Assembly: GCF_963259705.1 (NCBI RefSeq)
Contig: NC_081842.1
Coordinates: 178,997,849-179,061,848, forward strand
Direction of reading: 5' to 3'
Origin: Myotis daubentonii
Taxonomy: Eukaryota; Chordata; Mammalia; Chiroptera; Vespertilionidae
DNA length: 64,000 nt
The translations under genes were made by a program, and so were the position numbers. This document shows, piece after piece, positions 44,271-56,088 of the stretch. Under the pieces are notes generated by a model that made no database searches, was not told the DNA's origin, and was given only the letters and a program-made list of their open reading frames with translations. Positions within the stretch are counted from its first letter, which is position 1; each line of letters starts with the position of its first letter.

Positions 44271-44479
44271 CTAACTCATGACACTACCATGCTGATGTCT
44301 TCCTTGTTACTAAAGAGACCCAGACAGAAACTTCACATGAGCTGTAAGAGGTAATTTTTAAAAATGCATTTATGTTATTTGGAGTAAAAGACCCCAAGAG
44401 ATTCTAAGGGAGAAAGTTGAGGCCATTAAAATTATTCCTGGAATAATGAATATCTTCCATCTTACACTACCTTTTGGTT

Positions 44480-44550
44480 TGAGTATGGTCAACAAGTATT
44501 TATCATTTGTGTATGCCAGATGCTTTTCAAGGTGCTGAGATCACAGAGAT
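44480..44550 (-). mobile_element. L2 LINE fragment
   Basis: 'caacaagtatttatcatttg', 'aggtgctgagatcacagaga'. Confidence 0.5.
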
Positions 44551-44559
44551 GCTTTAAAA

Positions 44560-45010
44560 GCATTTCTGTGGCTTATTAAAGATGTCAGCAAACTCTTTTC
44601 TACTTCTTTGAATTTTGGCAGACTTAGTGACTTGCTTGACCAATAGAATGTGTCAGATGACATAGTGGACTTTTGAGGCCTTGTAACTTCTGATTGAGCT
44701 TTTTGAAGCACTTACTCTTGGTACCCAGTCTTCATGCTGAGCAAATCCCCACCCCATGAATAGCTGCTCTGCTGAGTTCTCACCCAGGGGCCAGCATCCA
44801 CTAGCAGCCATAGGAATGAGCCACCTTGAGCATTCAGCCCAAGTGAGTCTTCAGTCGACTCTGGCTTCAGTCACTGACTGTAACCACATGAGAGACCCCA
44901 AGGAAGAACTTCCTGGCTGAGCCCAATTAATTAACCAGAGAACTGTGAGAAATAATAAACATGTTCTTGGCCTGTAAATTTTGAGGTTGTTGGTTATGCA
45001 GCAATAACTA
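44560..45010 (+). mobile_element. MLT1-like LTR (ERVL-MaLR)
   Basis: Old mammalian LTR blocks: 'ttgcttgaccaatagaatgt', 'cacatgagagaccccaagga', 'gctgagcccaattaattaac', 'gtgagaaataataaacatgt', ending 'tggttatgcagcaataacta'. No internal retroviral genes; an ancient non-coding remnant. Confidence 0.65.
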
Positions 45011-45396
45011 TATAGAGCAGTGTCATCAAGAAAGTCTCTGTCGGAGAATGGCAGGCAGATGTATGAACAGGTGATTTCAACATTCGGAGTGAATAGCACT
45101 GAATGTAAGCAGATGATGCTGTGGAGTTAGCTTGGACCTTGAGGAGTGAGACGGTGTCCACTCTACGACTAACTCTGCTGCTTTTCTTCATGTGGAGTTG
45201 TCTAGGATTTTATCATCTGGATGGATCCCATCATCTCTGCTTTCTTCTTTCTTTCCAATAATGAGACGTCATGATGGCATAGATCCCTTATTACTTGTGA
45301 GGCCTGGTGTACCCCTCTGTCAATTAGAGATATTAAGGAGGCAAGAAACCTAAGATAGGCTGTGGAGATGGGACAGAAAGAAGGATAAGAAGAATG

Positions 45397-45408
45397 CCCC
45401 CCCCCCCC
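45397..45408 (+). repeat. Poly-C tract
   Basis: Twelve consecutive C within unique sequence. Confidence 0.9.
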
Positions 45409-45419
45409 ATCTCAGTGGA

Positions 45420-45570
45420 AAGACAATGAGAACATTGTTTGAGCACAGGCTCTGAGGTCAGAAGGCCTGGGTTTGAGTTCTGACTCTGTATCTTCCAGCT
45501 GTGTGACTTAAGCTCTATACACTTTAGCTTTCTCCTGTATAAAATGGTCTTAGATGTGTGATGGGCACAA
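45420..45570 (-). repeat. MIR SINE
   Basis: 'gagcacaggctctgaggtca', 'ctgggtttgagttctgactc', 'agctgtgtgacttaagctct'; minus MIR. Confidence 0.85.
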
Positions 45571-46105
45571 AGGAAAGTGGCTGATAGCCGTAAGCATTGC
45601 CTTTCTTCCAGATCTGTTCTTAGTCCTGGTTGTCTTCCGATGTGGCTTTGTGCAATGGAAGGAGCTAGGCTGGGAGAATGGAGACAGAGGCAGGGTAGCT
45701 CTGTAAACATCATGAAACAGGGAGCCATGTGGGTTTCCAGCAAAACCAAGCATTATGGAGCATTGGCAGAGCCATCCAAGGGCAGGCTGTGAGGGGTTAA
45801 CTGAGTCAGTGGGCCAAATGGCATCTATGCTGGCACTCAAGGAGAGGAAGGAAAGGAGCCTCAGTGTCAAGACACGAAAGAGAAATAAAACCAAATACCA
45901 AACTTTAGCCAAATTCCAAAGGTTCCGTATTGATAGAGAAGAAAACATCCAGCCAACTTCATGCAGAAGCTGCTGGTCAGAAAAAAATCTAAAGTCTAGG
46001 CAACTCTGTGAACCTGTTTGGGTAACTTATCTCTGTTGGATTGCTTGTGAGAGAACCAGACTGTCCCTATTCAATGTGGCAAGTAAAAGGTGGATGATTT
46101 TACTT
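45571..46105. other. Unique sequence, no gene
   Basis: Overlapping frames on both strands (132 codons at 45550-45948 minus; 145 codons at 45755-46192 plus, the latter ending in the CCAT repeat) have no domains. Confidence 0.5.
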
Positions 46106-46114
46106 TATTATTCA

Positions 46115-46160
46115 CGCCTTCACCCATCTACCCATCCATCTACCCACCCACCCATCCACC
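46115..46160 (+). repeat. (CCAT/CCAC)n tandem repeat
   Basis: Imperfect four-base repeat, adjacent to a decayed minus-orientation L2 at 46165-46310. Confidence 0.85.
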
Positions 46161-46164
46161 AGTT

Positions 46165-46310
46165 TGTGCATTTTTTATACCAAATGTGTTAAATACCTGC
46201 ATTGAGCCAGACATCTGTGCTAGGTAACTGGAACCACAGTCAAATCAGGAGACACAGATAAATAAGGCACCATGGTCTTTGCCTCAAGAAAAAAATTCGT
46301 CAAGTCTAGA
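46165..46310 (-). mobile_element. L2 LINE fragment
   Basis: 'gttaaatacctgcattgagc', 'cagacatctgtgctaggtaa', 'gcaccatggtctttgcctca'. Confidence 0.6.
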
Positions 46311-46367
46311 TATTGTGGGCAGCTCCAAGGTGAGCTGGAAGACCACGTTCATGGGTGGAAAAAAACC

Positions 46368-46555
46368 AGCACTTGCTGCTCATTTATTGTGAGGCAGGCA
46401 CTGGGCTAAACATTTTATATACATCATCTCATTTAATCCTCCTCATTAAACTAAGAGTTTGGCAGTGTGATTTGCCCTGTTTCACAGCTGAGGAAACCCA
46501 ATGCTCAGCTATGAATGGACTTTCTCAAGGTCGCTGTCACTATGCATCAGAGTCC
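46368..46555 (+). repeat. MIR SINE
   Basis: 'gtgaggcaggcactgggcta', 'catctcatttaatcctcctc', 'gtttcacagctgaggaaacc', 'ctttctcaaggtcgctgtca'. Confidence 0.85.
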
Positions 46556-47760
46556 TGATCCGAGCTCATTCAGTGAGAGGAGAATCTGGAAAAGTGCAGA
46601 CAAGGACATATGCAGGGGCTGGGACTCCATGTGCCACATAGAGTCTTACTATTGGGTGGGAGTGGATGAGTGGTTGGAAGTAGCTGGGTGGTCAAGGGAA
46701 GGAGACGCTGTGGGAAACAAGACAGGTTCTGCCATCGGAACCTAAATGACAGAGTAGCATCTGGATTTGCAGGGTCATTCCAAGCTGAGAGGATACTATC
46801 CCAGACCTGCCAGCCCCTTCTCAGTTTGGGTAGAAAGCATTTTCTACTCCTCTGCTGAGAACATGCTTATGAAATAAAAATCCTTCTCTCTGCTTTCTGG
46901 CTTGCCTCTTTTACCCATATGTGCACTGACAGATGGATGGGATATGGAAGCAGCTGAGAATCAGAACAAGAGGGGAGGGTGCTGCGATTTGGGGGGTTGG
47001 AGGAGGACCCCGGTGCAATTTTATCAAGAGGGTTGTATGTCTGGGTGTCTGAAGGAATGGAAAGCTTTTTTTTTTTTTAATCCTCCAAGCTATTACTCAT
47101 ATGGTGGTTTGGGATATAGCAGGCAGGGGGGTGGGTCACCTTCAAATGACTCTCTAGGAGTTTCCCAGGAAGTTTTCTTCTCTGCATTCTATTTTCCTTG
47201 TCTGGAGTCAGCTCACACCTAATATGGAAGGATCGCAGTTACTCTACTCTTGTTGCTATGGCAGCTTCAGAAGAGGCTGCCCACAGAGCTTGGAGCAGCC
47301 GCTTCCTCTTCTCCCAAACTCTTTTGGCACCAGGCTGCACACGCATGGTTTCAAGACTATGCAAGTGTTAGTGGATGGCATGCCTTTTATTTTGGGAAAC
47401 ATCTTTCAAGTGGGCAGAGTGGCAGGCTTGGATGGCCCCTCCGAAGGCTCTGCTAATTCGAAATCATGTGTGGCTTCTGTAGTCGGCTTCCCACTCCACC
47501 CCCCTCTTTAGAACCAGGGCTGAAAATGGCCCTTATAAATATTTTAAACAATTTAGCTAGTTGGGTTAAAATGTGACCTTCTTGTTAGTTTTTTAACATA
47601 ATTTTAAAAAAGGAGTGCTATAAATAAGTGGAAAACTTATTCCCATTAGGAGGAATGCTTTCCACTATGAAAATGAGAGGGTGTTGAGAAAGGAAATGGT
47701 GTGAAACATGTTGGAGTTGAGAGAGTGGAGAGTGGGCAGTTGGACTGGTGACCGATACAT
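46556..47760. other. Unique sequence, no gene
   Basis: Frames up to 106 codons without domains; T13 run near 47067-47079. AT-rich 'cttataaatattttaaacaa' near 47531. Confidence 0.5.
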
Positions 47761-47764
47761 ACTT

Positions 47765-48000
47765 GGTCCTAGTCCTTGAGGAGTTTACAATAGGTAGGTA
47801 AGAGAGATATTGAATAAGTAATTATGAGTGTGATGAATATTATAAAGTGAGGGACTAGGGGGTAAAAATGGAAAGCATACCAGGCATCTTACTTCCACCT
47901 GAGTTGGTCAGGGAAAGTTTTTCTGAGGAAGAGAGGCTTAAGATGAAAGGTAAAGAATCATGTTGTGTGGAACTATGGGTCTTCCCTGGTAGAGAGCTCA
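47765..48000 (-). mobile_element. L2-like fragment
   Basis: 'ccttgaggagtttacaatag', 'agagatattgaataagtaat', 'gttggtcagggaaagttttt' resemble the antisense upstream part of an L2 3' end. Confidence 0.5.
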
Positions 48001-48104
48001 GCATATACGATTCTGGGAGGAGATGGTATGTTAGGAGTAATTAAATCTAGCAGAGAGTGAGAGGGAAAGATTGAAATGGTGAGGATTATATTGGCGGTGG
48101 TGAC

Positions 48105-48295
48105 AGCGACAATTTAAAAACATTGCAATGTTCCAGGCATTGTTCTAAGTGCTTTACATATATTAATTTATTTAAGCCTCACAACAACATTTAAAAATGT
48201 GCACTATTATCTTCATTGTACAGTGAGGAAATCGAGGCATAGAAGAGTTAAGTAACTTGCTTGAGATAACAAAGCCAGAATGTGAGCAGCCTGGA
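48105..48295 (+). repeat. MIR SINE
   Basis: 'ccaggcattgttctaagtgc', 'tttacatatattaatttatt', 'aagagttaagtaacttgctt'. Confidence 0.88.
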
Positions 48296-48299
48296 TCTT

Positions 48300-49370
48300 G
48301 GGTCACTGCCAGACAAACAGGGACCTGCCACAGTAAAGAGCTGAGAGTTTATCCTCTGTGAAGTTTATCCTAATGTGAAGCCATCTAAAGGTATTAAATA
48401 GGATAGAGACATCTGCACTGTACAAAACATCACTCTGGCTGCAGGAAGTACAATGAATTGGAGGGAAGGGAGTGGAGGCAAGGACACCAGGTGGAGGCTG
48501 ATGCAAATGCTCAGATGAGAGGTGAGGATGAACGTACCAGTAGAGATGGAGAGAACTGGGTGGGTCACAGAGTTTGGGGAGGTAGGATCTGTGGAACCCG
48601 AGGGCTGTCTGGATGGAAAGGTATTTGAGGATGAATCCCAGGTCTCAGGTTTCATAACCAGGGAGAACTGTCAGAGAGACTTCAATTGCCCTGTGCTCCC
48701 ACAGGATAGTCAGGATAAATGGATACTGGATGGGCAAAGACAACAGATGAGCACATCAAAAGTCAGAAGTAAAACACATGTCTCCTTCCTTTGCCCCTTC
48801 CTAACTCCCTTAAGGTGTGGTCCTGTCCTGCTTACGTTGTTATGGTCCTTTGTATCTGAGAATGGTTTAGTCAGAGGAGTTTCCTCCCTGCTCACCTGTA
48901 CTGACTTGCCTTCCTTCCCAAACACAGTCTGTGTCCATTTCACCATGAATGGGATGCCTCTCTCATGTCTGCCAACACCCATTTATAAATACATGGCCCA
49001 TCCTACCTTATGGATCTCTCTTCTCTGAGCCTCTTTGGCTCTTGCAGTCTCTGGGCCCCCACAGTAAGACCATGTCACAGATAGTCAGATCTCTTTCTTG
49101 GTCTTGCTTCTATAACTAAATGTGAGCCCCCTGACTGCCATCCTTACTCCCTGTCCCCAAGGGTTTCATGAACATTACTTCATTTTCCAGTCTCATCAAT
49201 TCCACAAGGTCCAAGGACAGGCCTCATCTCTCCCTTTCTCTTCCTCCTCCTGTTTTACAGATGAAGGAGCTGAGACCGACATGATATAGTTGGAGAGTGC
49301 CAAGTAGGATTTAGAAATTCCAAATTTCTTGTCTTTCATTTATAGGCTTTAAAAAATCTACAGGAGTTTG
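48300..49370. other. Unique sequence, no gene
   Basis: Contains the longest non-repeat plus frame, 168 codons (48522-49028). I see no domain, coding-type composition or splice context, and opposing frames of 90-96 codons overlap it. Confidence 0.45.
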
Positions 49371-49374
49371 GGTA

Positions 49375-49600
49375 ATTATTCTACGCCAGGTGTAAGCTCA
49401 GGATTTTACATGATTTTCTTTGTGGCAGTCCTATGAGGCAGTCATTGTTATTATCCAAATTCTACAGATGAAGACACTAAAGCTCAGAGAAATGGGATCA
49501 CTTGCTCAAGGTCTCAGGTGGCCAAGACAGGGCTAGAGCGCAGGCCTATCCATTGCCAAGGTGCATTATCTTAATCTCCATGCTGTGCTGCCCCTATTCT
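49375..49600 (+). repeat. MIR SINE
   Basis: 'ggcagtcctatgaggcagtc', 'cagatgaagacactaaagct', 'tcacttgctcaaggtctcag'. Confidence 0.85.
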
Positions 49601-50285
49601 TGTTTCCACACTAGACTGCAGCCTTCTGCTAAGTGCCCAGAAAGATGAATGCAGAGAAGGAGTGGAATGTACTATGTCTTGGGAGGAAGAGTGTGCAAGA
49701 GAAAAGGTGGACATGGGTGGCTCTTCATGAGAGGTGAGACCCTCTTGTGTTAGAGAAGGGCAGGCTTCATACAGACAGAGGGTGCTTCTACTCTCTCTGT
49801 TACATTGCCGATGCCCTTACCTGAAGAGTGGTTTCTCATATCCCATACCCTGGCAGCCACTGCCTCCTGCTGTTTGGCTCAAGGTAATTCTTTTCCTCTG
49901 GGAGCCCCCTCTCAGGGTGTGCAGATGGTTGGCCCTGATCTCCTGGAGTCATCCTGTTGATGAGGCCAATATAAATGCATGAGAGAGTCCAATTCCAGGC
50001 ACTCATTTCTGTGGGAGCTCAGCGGAGCCCATCCACAATGTCATGACAATAACTCTGATGGGCTGGAAGGAGGCATTTGAAGGTCATGCTTTTCTAGGAG
50101 GAAGTGCACTCACCACACCCCCTGGGATAAGTCAGGGACCTCCTTAGAGGTGACAGCATCTGTCCTTTGGGCAACTAAGTATGGAAGGTATATATTTACA
50201 ACCAAGGAATCCTGCCTGGGCATAGTTCTGAGAAGAGGGACTTCCTACATGCCTCTGTGTGGTGCCCAGAAAGAACCTGGTGCAG
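49601..50285. other. Unique sequence, no gene
   Basis: No recognisable feature; open frames up to 82 codons. Confidence 0.5.
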
Positions 50286-50289
50286 TGGA

Positions 50290-50480
50290 AAGAATATGGG
50301 GTTGGCTGCCCTGGACTCAAATCCCAGCTCTGCCACTTTGAGAAATACCTCCTCCTCTTTGAAATTCAGTTTCCTCATATGCAAATGCAGATAATAATAT
50401 CCTGCTCCAGGATTTGCTTTGAGAATTATTTTAACTGACTTCTATAAAATGCTTATTACAATTCATGGAGCAAATTAGAT
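50290..50480 (-). repeat. MIR SINE
   Basis: 'ctggactcaaatcccagctc', 'gaaattcagtttcctcatat', 'tataaaatgcttattacaat'. Confidence 0.85.
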
Positions 50481-50544
50481 GCTCACCTTACAATCCCTTC
50501 TTTCTCTGCCCAGGGAGATGGGTCTAATCACTGGTCAGGTCGTG

Positions 50545-50725
50545 CCCTGATCTTTTGTATTTATGAGCTGTGTGTTTCTGCAGGGAGAGATTTGAAGGAG
50601 TCCGTTTTATTGATCTCTGTATAACCTGTAGAGTAATTAGAGTGTTTATTCTCGGCTCTTTGGAAAGAAGTAACTATAATTACAGGACCAAATTAAATGG
50701 CATTATCTTTTATTGTCTCATACTG
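50545..50725. promoter_or_regulatory. Candidate conserved non-coding element
   Basis: Unique block with 'agagtaattagagtgtttat', 'tattctcggctctttggaaa', 'actataattacaggaccaaa' and 'aattaaatggcattatcttt'. Several TAATTA/TAATTR cores and GATA-like 'ttatct'. Proposed from motif density only. Confidence 0.3.
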
Positions 50726-51290
50726 TTTGCAGGCGTTCTCTGCCAAGTTCTAAAGAATCTGAGAAATTTTCTCACATCAGCTTGCAGTGTCTAAATGCTG
50801 AACCTCCCTGCAGGTCAAAAATTTACTGTTATCTCCTGAATAAAATGGGCATGTGTTTAGAGAGTCTGTTTTTGTCACTGTTGGCAGAGCTGGCTAGAGA
50901 TGGCCTACAGTTGCCCACCCACTTCACACCCAGATGGGGCTGCTTGCCCAGCTCCCCAATGAGATGTGAATAGAAGACATGTGTCCCTTCTGGCCCAAGG
51001 AGGGGTATGCCTTCTCCACTATTTTTCCACTCATCTGGTGACTTAATGTGGACACCAGGGAGATCTTGGAAGCCATAAAGATGGCAGAACTTTAGTCAAA
51101 TTAGCCCCTTACTGGCTTTATGGAGCACAGTCCCCCAGTGCCTAATCAGGAAAACCTGGTTGAAATTTACATGTGCTGGATCACTGACATTTTAGGTTCT
51201 ATCTATTAGAGCAGTTTGCTTTACCTTAACTAGCACACTGCTTGATTCTGCATTGCTGACAAAGGGTAAAACCATGCCCCCAGTCCTGCC
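50726..51290. other. Unique sequence, no gene
   Basis: A plus frame of 86 codons (50713-50973) has no domain. Confidence 0.5.
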
Positions 51291-51294
51291 TTGT

Positions 51295-51560
51295 GATAGG
51301 CACACGTGTAAGTGAGTAATTTCAAAACAGCACAGTAAATGCTACAGAAGTAGGAAGAGAAGGCCATGAGCACAAAGAGGTCAGGATGACTGCCCTGAAA
51401 ATTTGAGTTTGGCTTTCAAGGCTGAAGAGGAGTTCACCAACAGGTGAATGATGATGGCTGGGGAGATTATACCAGGCAAAAGGAATTGCAGGAGCAAACA
51501 CATTGGAATGTAAAGTGAGATGCATTGAGTTGCTATGAAAAAGTCCCTGTTAAGAGGATT
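51295..51560. repeat. Possible L2-derived sequence
   Basis: 'caggatgactgccctgaaaa' and 'ggaattgcaggagcaaacac' resemble L2 antisense text, diverged. Confidence 0.3.
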
Positions 51561-51799
51561 ACAATACAGATGGTGGATGAACATACTCTAACAACTACAT
51601 AAGTGGTCAGGATGTAACAGGGGCCAGGTGCGTGGTATATAGAATAAAGTACACTCGGGGTTTGTAGCAAGAGAAATCACCAGCGCTACTGGGTCAAGAA
51701 GTCAGGAAGCCTCACGGAGCTGGAGGTAGGTCTGAAATTGTACCTTCAATAAGGGGGGGGGGATGCTGGTAAGGAACATGATTTGTTCATTTATTTGTC

Positions 51800-51900
51800 T
51801 TCCTCTTTTAGACCATGAGGTCCTTCAGGGCAGGGATCAGGCCAGAGTCATCTCTGAATTCCCAGAGCAGTGCCTTACTGGCTGAATGAGTGAATGAGAG
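51800..51900 (+). mobile_element. L2 LINE 3' end fragment
   Basis: 'gaggtccttcagggcaggga' and 'actggctgaatgagtgaatg'. A G10 run lies just upstream at 51753-51762. Confidence 0.65.
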
Positions 51901-52790
51901 AAGGGAGGAGTGAATTCTGATGCTTCTGTGGCAGACCTTGCCAGGTCCAAGTATTGGGACCACGTATTGAGCATCAGAGGCAATGGGAACTTTCCAGTGC
52001 AGGGATTTCCCCCATGGTCAGGAGGTTCCTGGGGAGCCCAACCACATTGCCAAATCACAACTAAGATTATAGTATTTGAATAGTGATCTTGCCCTAGGTA
52101 AAGTGATACTAGATTAAGTGCTAGAAATAGGCTTTGTGTCTGCACCATTCTCTTCCTCATTCTACCAGTAGCTAGAGAATGCCTCCTATATATGCAGGGC
52201 TCCTGCAAATTGTCAGGGCACAAAATCACCCTCATGAAATAGAGTTCACACCCTAATTCCACTCTATGTAACTTCTCCCTACCCCAGCCACCAAGTAAGG
52301 ATTTCATGATTTACATGATCTCTAGCATTCCTCATGTCTATGAAATTTATGATGTTGATATTCAGTGAAATGAAAAAGAAAGCAGCATAGAGAAAATGAC
52401 AACACTCGTATAATTCACACAGATTGCCAGTTCTCAAATCATTGAGACATGACAGTTTTGATGACTCCAATCTATTTTGTGAGCAGTAAGCGCCTCCAGG
52501 TGAAAGTCCAGTCTCCTTAGTGGGACAGACAAACCTGTTTCTCTCCAGCCTCCTCAGCCATCACTCTCTGTACTCAGCTCACACCTGGACTCCCCGGTAT
52601 TTCAGCGTGTGTGACTCCCTCGCTGGTTTTACACGTGTGGCTTGTTCTCTGCTTTGGAGATATCTACTAGCAATTTAAGTGTCTCCTCTGTGTAGCTTTT
52701 TCAGAACTTCCAAGCTAATTTTATCCCTCTTCCTTTATGAAAAGCACTCCCCTAGCAACGGAGAGGAAGAAAGCTTGCATTAGGAAGCAC
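51901..52790. other. Unique sequence, no gene
   Basis: A 156-codon minus frame (52307-51837) overlaps the L2 fragment and shows no domain. 52540-52740 may be a diverged L2. Confidence 0.45.
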
Positions 52791-52804
52791 CTAGGGTATT
52801 TTTG

Positions 52805-54690
52805 TAATTTAAATTTTTTTTAGTTGTGATAAAATAGATATAACATAAATTTTACCATCTTAACCCTTCGAAGTGTGCAGTAGTGTTAAGTGTGTTTACA
52901 TTGTTATGCAATCCCTCTCCAGAACTTTTCATCTTGCAAAATTGCAACTCTATACCTGTGAATGGCAATTCTCATGTTTCCCTCCTCCCAGCCTCTGGCA
53001 ATCACCATTCTACTTTCTATTCCTATTAATTTGAATTTTCTAGTTATCTTTTATAGTGGAATCATACGGTATGTGTGTTTTTGTGACTACCTTATTTCAC
53101 TTACATAATATCCTCAAGGTTCATCCGTATTGCATGTGTCAGAATTTTTTTTCCTTTTTAAGGCTGAACAGTATTCCATTCTATGCACACATCACATTTT
53201 GTTTATCAATTCATCCATTAATGTGCATTTGTCTTGCTTCCAGGCTTTTGGCTACTGTGAATAATGCTGCTATGAAGATAAGTGTACAAATAGATCTTTG
53301 ACCCTGCTTTCAATTATTTTGGATATATACCCACAAGTGGTGTTGCTGCATCATAGAGTAATTCTATTTTCAATTTTTTGAGGGACTTCCATATTCTTTT
53401 CCATAGTAGCTAGCCATTTTACATTTCCTGCAAGAAGGCACAAGGATTTCAATTTATTCACATCTTTACCAACACTTTGTTATTTTCTGCTTTCCTTTTT
53501 TGTGTGATAGTAGCCATTCTAATGATTGTGAGGTAATATCTCATTGTGGTTTTAATTTGCATTTCTCTAATGATTAGTGATTTTGAGCATCTTTTCATAT
53601 GCTTGCTAGCCATTTGTACATCTTCTTTGGAGAAATGTCTATTCAAGCCCTTAGCCCATTTTTAATTGGTTTATTTGGTTTCTTTACATATTTTAGTTTA
53701 GAGGCCCATTACAGGAAGATTCCTGCAAGAATAGGGCTTCCTGCGGCCATCTCCACTGCCTTGCTCCCTCCCATCTCCGCTGCCTTGGCTCTGTTCCCAT
53801 GTCCACTGTCTCGGCTCCGCTCCCATCTTCGCTGCCTCTGCTCCCCCCTTCTCCACCGTTTTGCTCCCTTCTGCAGTGCTTGGCTTCCTTCTATGCTGTC
53901 TTCAGTCTTCGCTCCATGCCTACATATGCAAATTAACCACCATCTTTGTTGGGTTAATTTGTATACTCCTCCCAATTGGCTGGTGGGTGTAGCGGAGTGA
54001 CACAAATTTGCATGTTTCTCTTTTATTAGTGTAGATAGTAACTCATCAGACTATGATTTGCAGTCCTTTTTCTCAAAATGTTGCTTTATCACTCTGTTGA
54101 TTACGTCCATTGGTGCACAGAAAGATTTAATTTTGATGAGGTCCAATTTATCTATTTTTACCTTATTTGCCTCTGCTTTTGGTGCCATATTGAAGAAATC
54201 ATTGCCAAATCCAATGTCAAGAAGCATTTCCCCTATGTTTTCTTCAAAGAATTTTATAGTTTAGGTCTTATGTTTATGTCTTTTATCTATTTTGAGTTAA
54301 TTTTTATAGATGGCATCAGGTAAGGGTCCAACTTCACTCTTTTGTTTGTGGATCTTCAGTTTTCTGAACACCATTTGTTGAAAAGACTGTCCTTCCCACA
54401 TTGAATGGTCATGGCATTCTTCTTGAAAATTATTTGACCATACATATGCAAGGGTTTATTTTGGGCTCTCTATTCTATCCCATTGGTCTTTATGTATTTC
54501 TGCCAATACCACACTATTTTGATTACTGGAACTTTGTAATAAGTTTTGAAATCAAAAAGGGTAATTTCACTTCCAGATTGCATTAAATTTATAGATCACT
54601 TTGGGTAGTATTAACAACATAACAATAATAAGTCATCCAATTTATGAACATGGAATGCCTTCCATTTATTTGTATCTTTTGGGATCACTT
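52805..54690 (-). mobile_element. Older L1 (L1MA/MB type), ORF2 C-terminal half and 3' UTR
   Basis: Minus-strand L1 readable by its conserved reverse text: 'agtattccattctatgcaca', 'tactgtgaataatgctgcta', 'ctaatgattagtgattttga', 'tgattacgtccattggtgca', 'tcccattggtctttatgtat'. The minus frame at 53458-53646 ([20 protein letters not shown]) is an ORF2 piece. More decayed than the L1 at 3205, and split by a Helitron at 53698-54035. No poly-A or TSD resolved. Confidence 0.85.
53698..54035 (-). mobile_element. Non-autonomous Helitron inside older L1
   Basis: Right end is the complement of TCTACACTAATAAAAGAGAA, close to the 5' end of the element at 59081 (TCCTATCTAATAAAAGAGAA). Left end TTAGAGGCCC is a Helitron 3' end whose CTAG reads CTAA. 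The interior holds three to four imperfect 'tccactgccttgctcc...' repeats of about 30 bases. L1 text continues on both sides, so the Helitron is the later arrival. Confidence 0.8.
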
Positions 54691-54802
54691 GTTTTAAACC
54701 AGCAACCAGAGGCTATGCATTTCAGAGCTCATTTATCCCTAATACCCTTTGCCAGAAGGAACTTTGCTTTTGTGAGGAACTGGAATGCTTCTTCCTCACA
54801 CA

Positions 54803-54817
54803 TTTTTTTTTTTTTTT
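54803..54817 (+). repeat. Poly-T tract
   Basis: About 15 T beyond the L1 end; could be the tail of a lost minus-strand retroelement. Confidence 0.8.
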
Positions 54818-55084
54818 ACACATAGAAGAGAAATCAGTTAACTGCTCAAGATTCTCTTCACTATTTATAACTTTATTAATTATGTACAATATTTTATAAT
54901 TTAATAATTAGGAAAGTTTATATATTTTCATCCTTACTTTCCTTCAGATTTTATGTCTACTATTATTTATAACTTCACTGGCCCTAATATTTTTGTTTTT
55001 CTAATGTATTGGATGCATTGTATAAGCTGCCTTAAATCCATTGTGAATTGAAGTGTGGCTGTACAGAAATAATTCTTTAAAATG

Positions 55085-55235
55085 AAAGATATATATTATC
55101 ACCATATTTATAGTTGAGGAAAATGAAGTTAGGTAACTTCAACAGATCACAAAGGTTATAAGTGGCAGAGCTGGGATTTAAATCTAGATCTTTCAGACTG
55201 TACAACTCAAGCTTTCTCTACTGTATGTCAATAAA
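55085..55235 (+). repeat. MIR SINE
   Basis: 'tatagttgaggaaaatgaag', 'agtggcagagctgggattta', 'aatctagatctttcagactg'. Confidence 0.8.
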
Positions 55236-55359
55236 TTGGTCTTGGCCTAGCTCAGAATCTAGTTGGCAGTGAAGAATTAGATACTTAAGTTGATTTCAAT
55301 GGAATATCTTCAATTTGAAGCCAAAAGAGAACTGTCAGTATGGGATAAAGTAAGAATAG

Positions 55360-55540
55360 GAAATTCTGCTTAAATCCTCACTCCATCACTTACTATTTGG
55401 GTACCTTAGGAAATCCCCTAAATCTAAGCTCATCAGTTTTCTCCTTCAATCATGGATTCATAGGATTCTTGTGAGGAGTGGATGAGAAATTGCATTCAAA
55501 GGCTACATCAGAGTCTAGCATAAGTGATCACTCTAAACAT
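55360..55540 (-). repeat. MIR SINE
   Basis: 'aaatcctcactccatcactt', 'gggtaccttaggaaatcccc', 'attcttgtgaggagtggatg'; opposite orientation to the neighbour at 55085. Confidence 0.7.
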
Positions 55541-56048
55541 TTACAAATACACAGCTTTGTGAAGGCTGGGAATGATCATTTCTACGTCATCGATGAGAAA
55601 ACATGAGGCTCGGCAGGGTTAAAAAAATCTTTACTGGTTTTCCCACAATTAATGTGTCAGATCCTGGATGAAAGCTTCCTGGGGATGTCCAGAGATCGGG
55701 TGCTCCTGTTCTGCTCAGGGAACCACATTTCTTGGCAGCAGTGGGAGGGGTCTCCTTGCCCCAGCTGCCTTCCATACTTACTAAGCACTGTGTGGAATCC
55801 ATCCTCACCCTTTCCCCCCACATAAACAGGCCCCTTTAGGCTCACCAACATAGAGGGAGAGAGTCAAACAGCTGTGGAGAAGGTAGGATGCCAGGCCGTA
55901 TTTGTTCAGGTGGATACAATAGCATCAGACTAGCGTGGAGCTCAAATATTGAATCATGGTTCTTCAGGCATCTTTGTATTTAAATCATAGCCCTGTCAAG
56001 CTCACATTTGATATGCACTAATTAATGCTCCCCATAATTGTACCAGAT
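55541..56048. other. Unique sequence, no gene
   Basis: Short frames only; no repeat ends. Confidence 0.5.

Positions 56049-56050
<2 letters not shown>

Positions 56051-56087
<37 letters not shown>
56051..56087 (+). repeat. (GT)n microsatellite
   Basis: About 18 GT units. Confidence 0.97.

Positions 56088-56088
<1 letters not shown>

Noticed and set aside
45755..46192. 145-codon plus-strand frame ending in His/Pro/Ser repeats
   Set aside because: Its C-terminus is the CCAT tandem repeat; no domain upstream.
48522..49028. 168-codon plus-strand frame
   Set aside because: Longest non-repeat frame, but no domain, no supporting splice or promoter context, and overlapping frames on the other strand.
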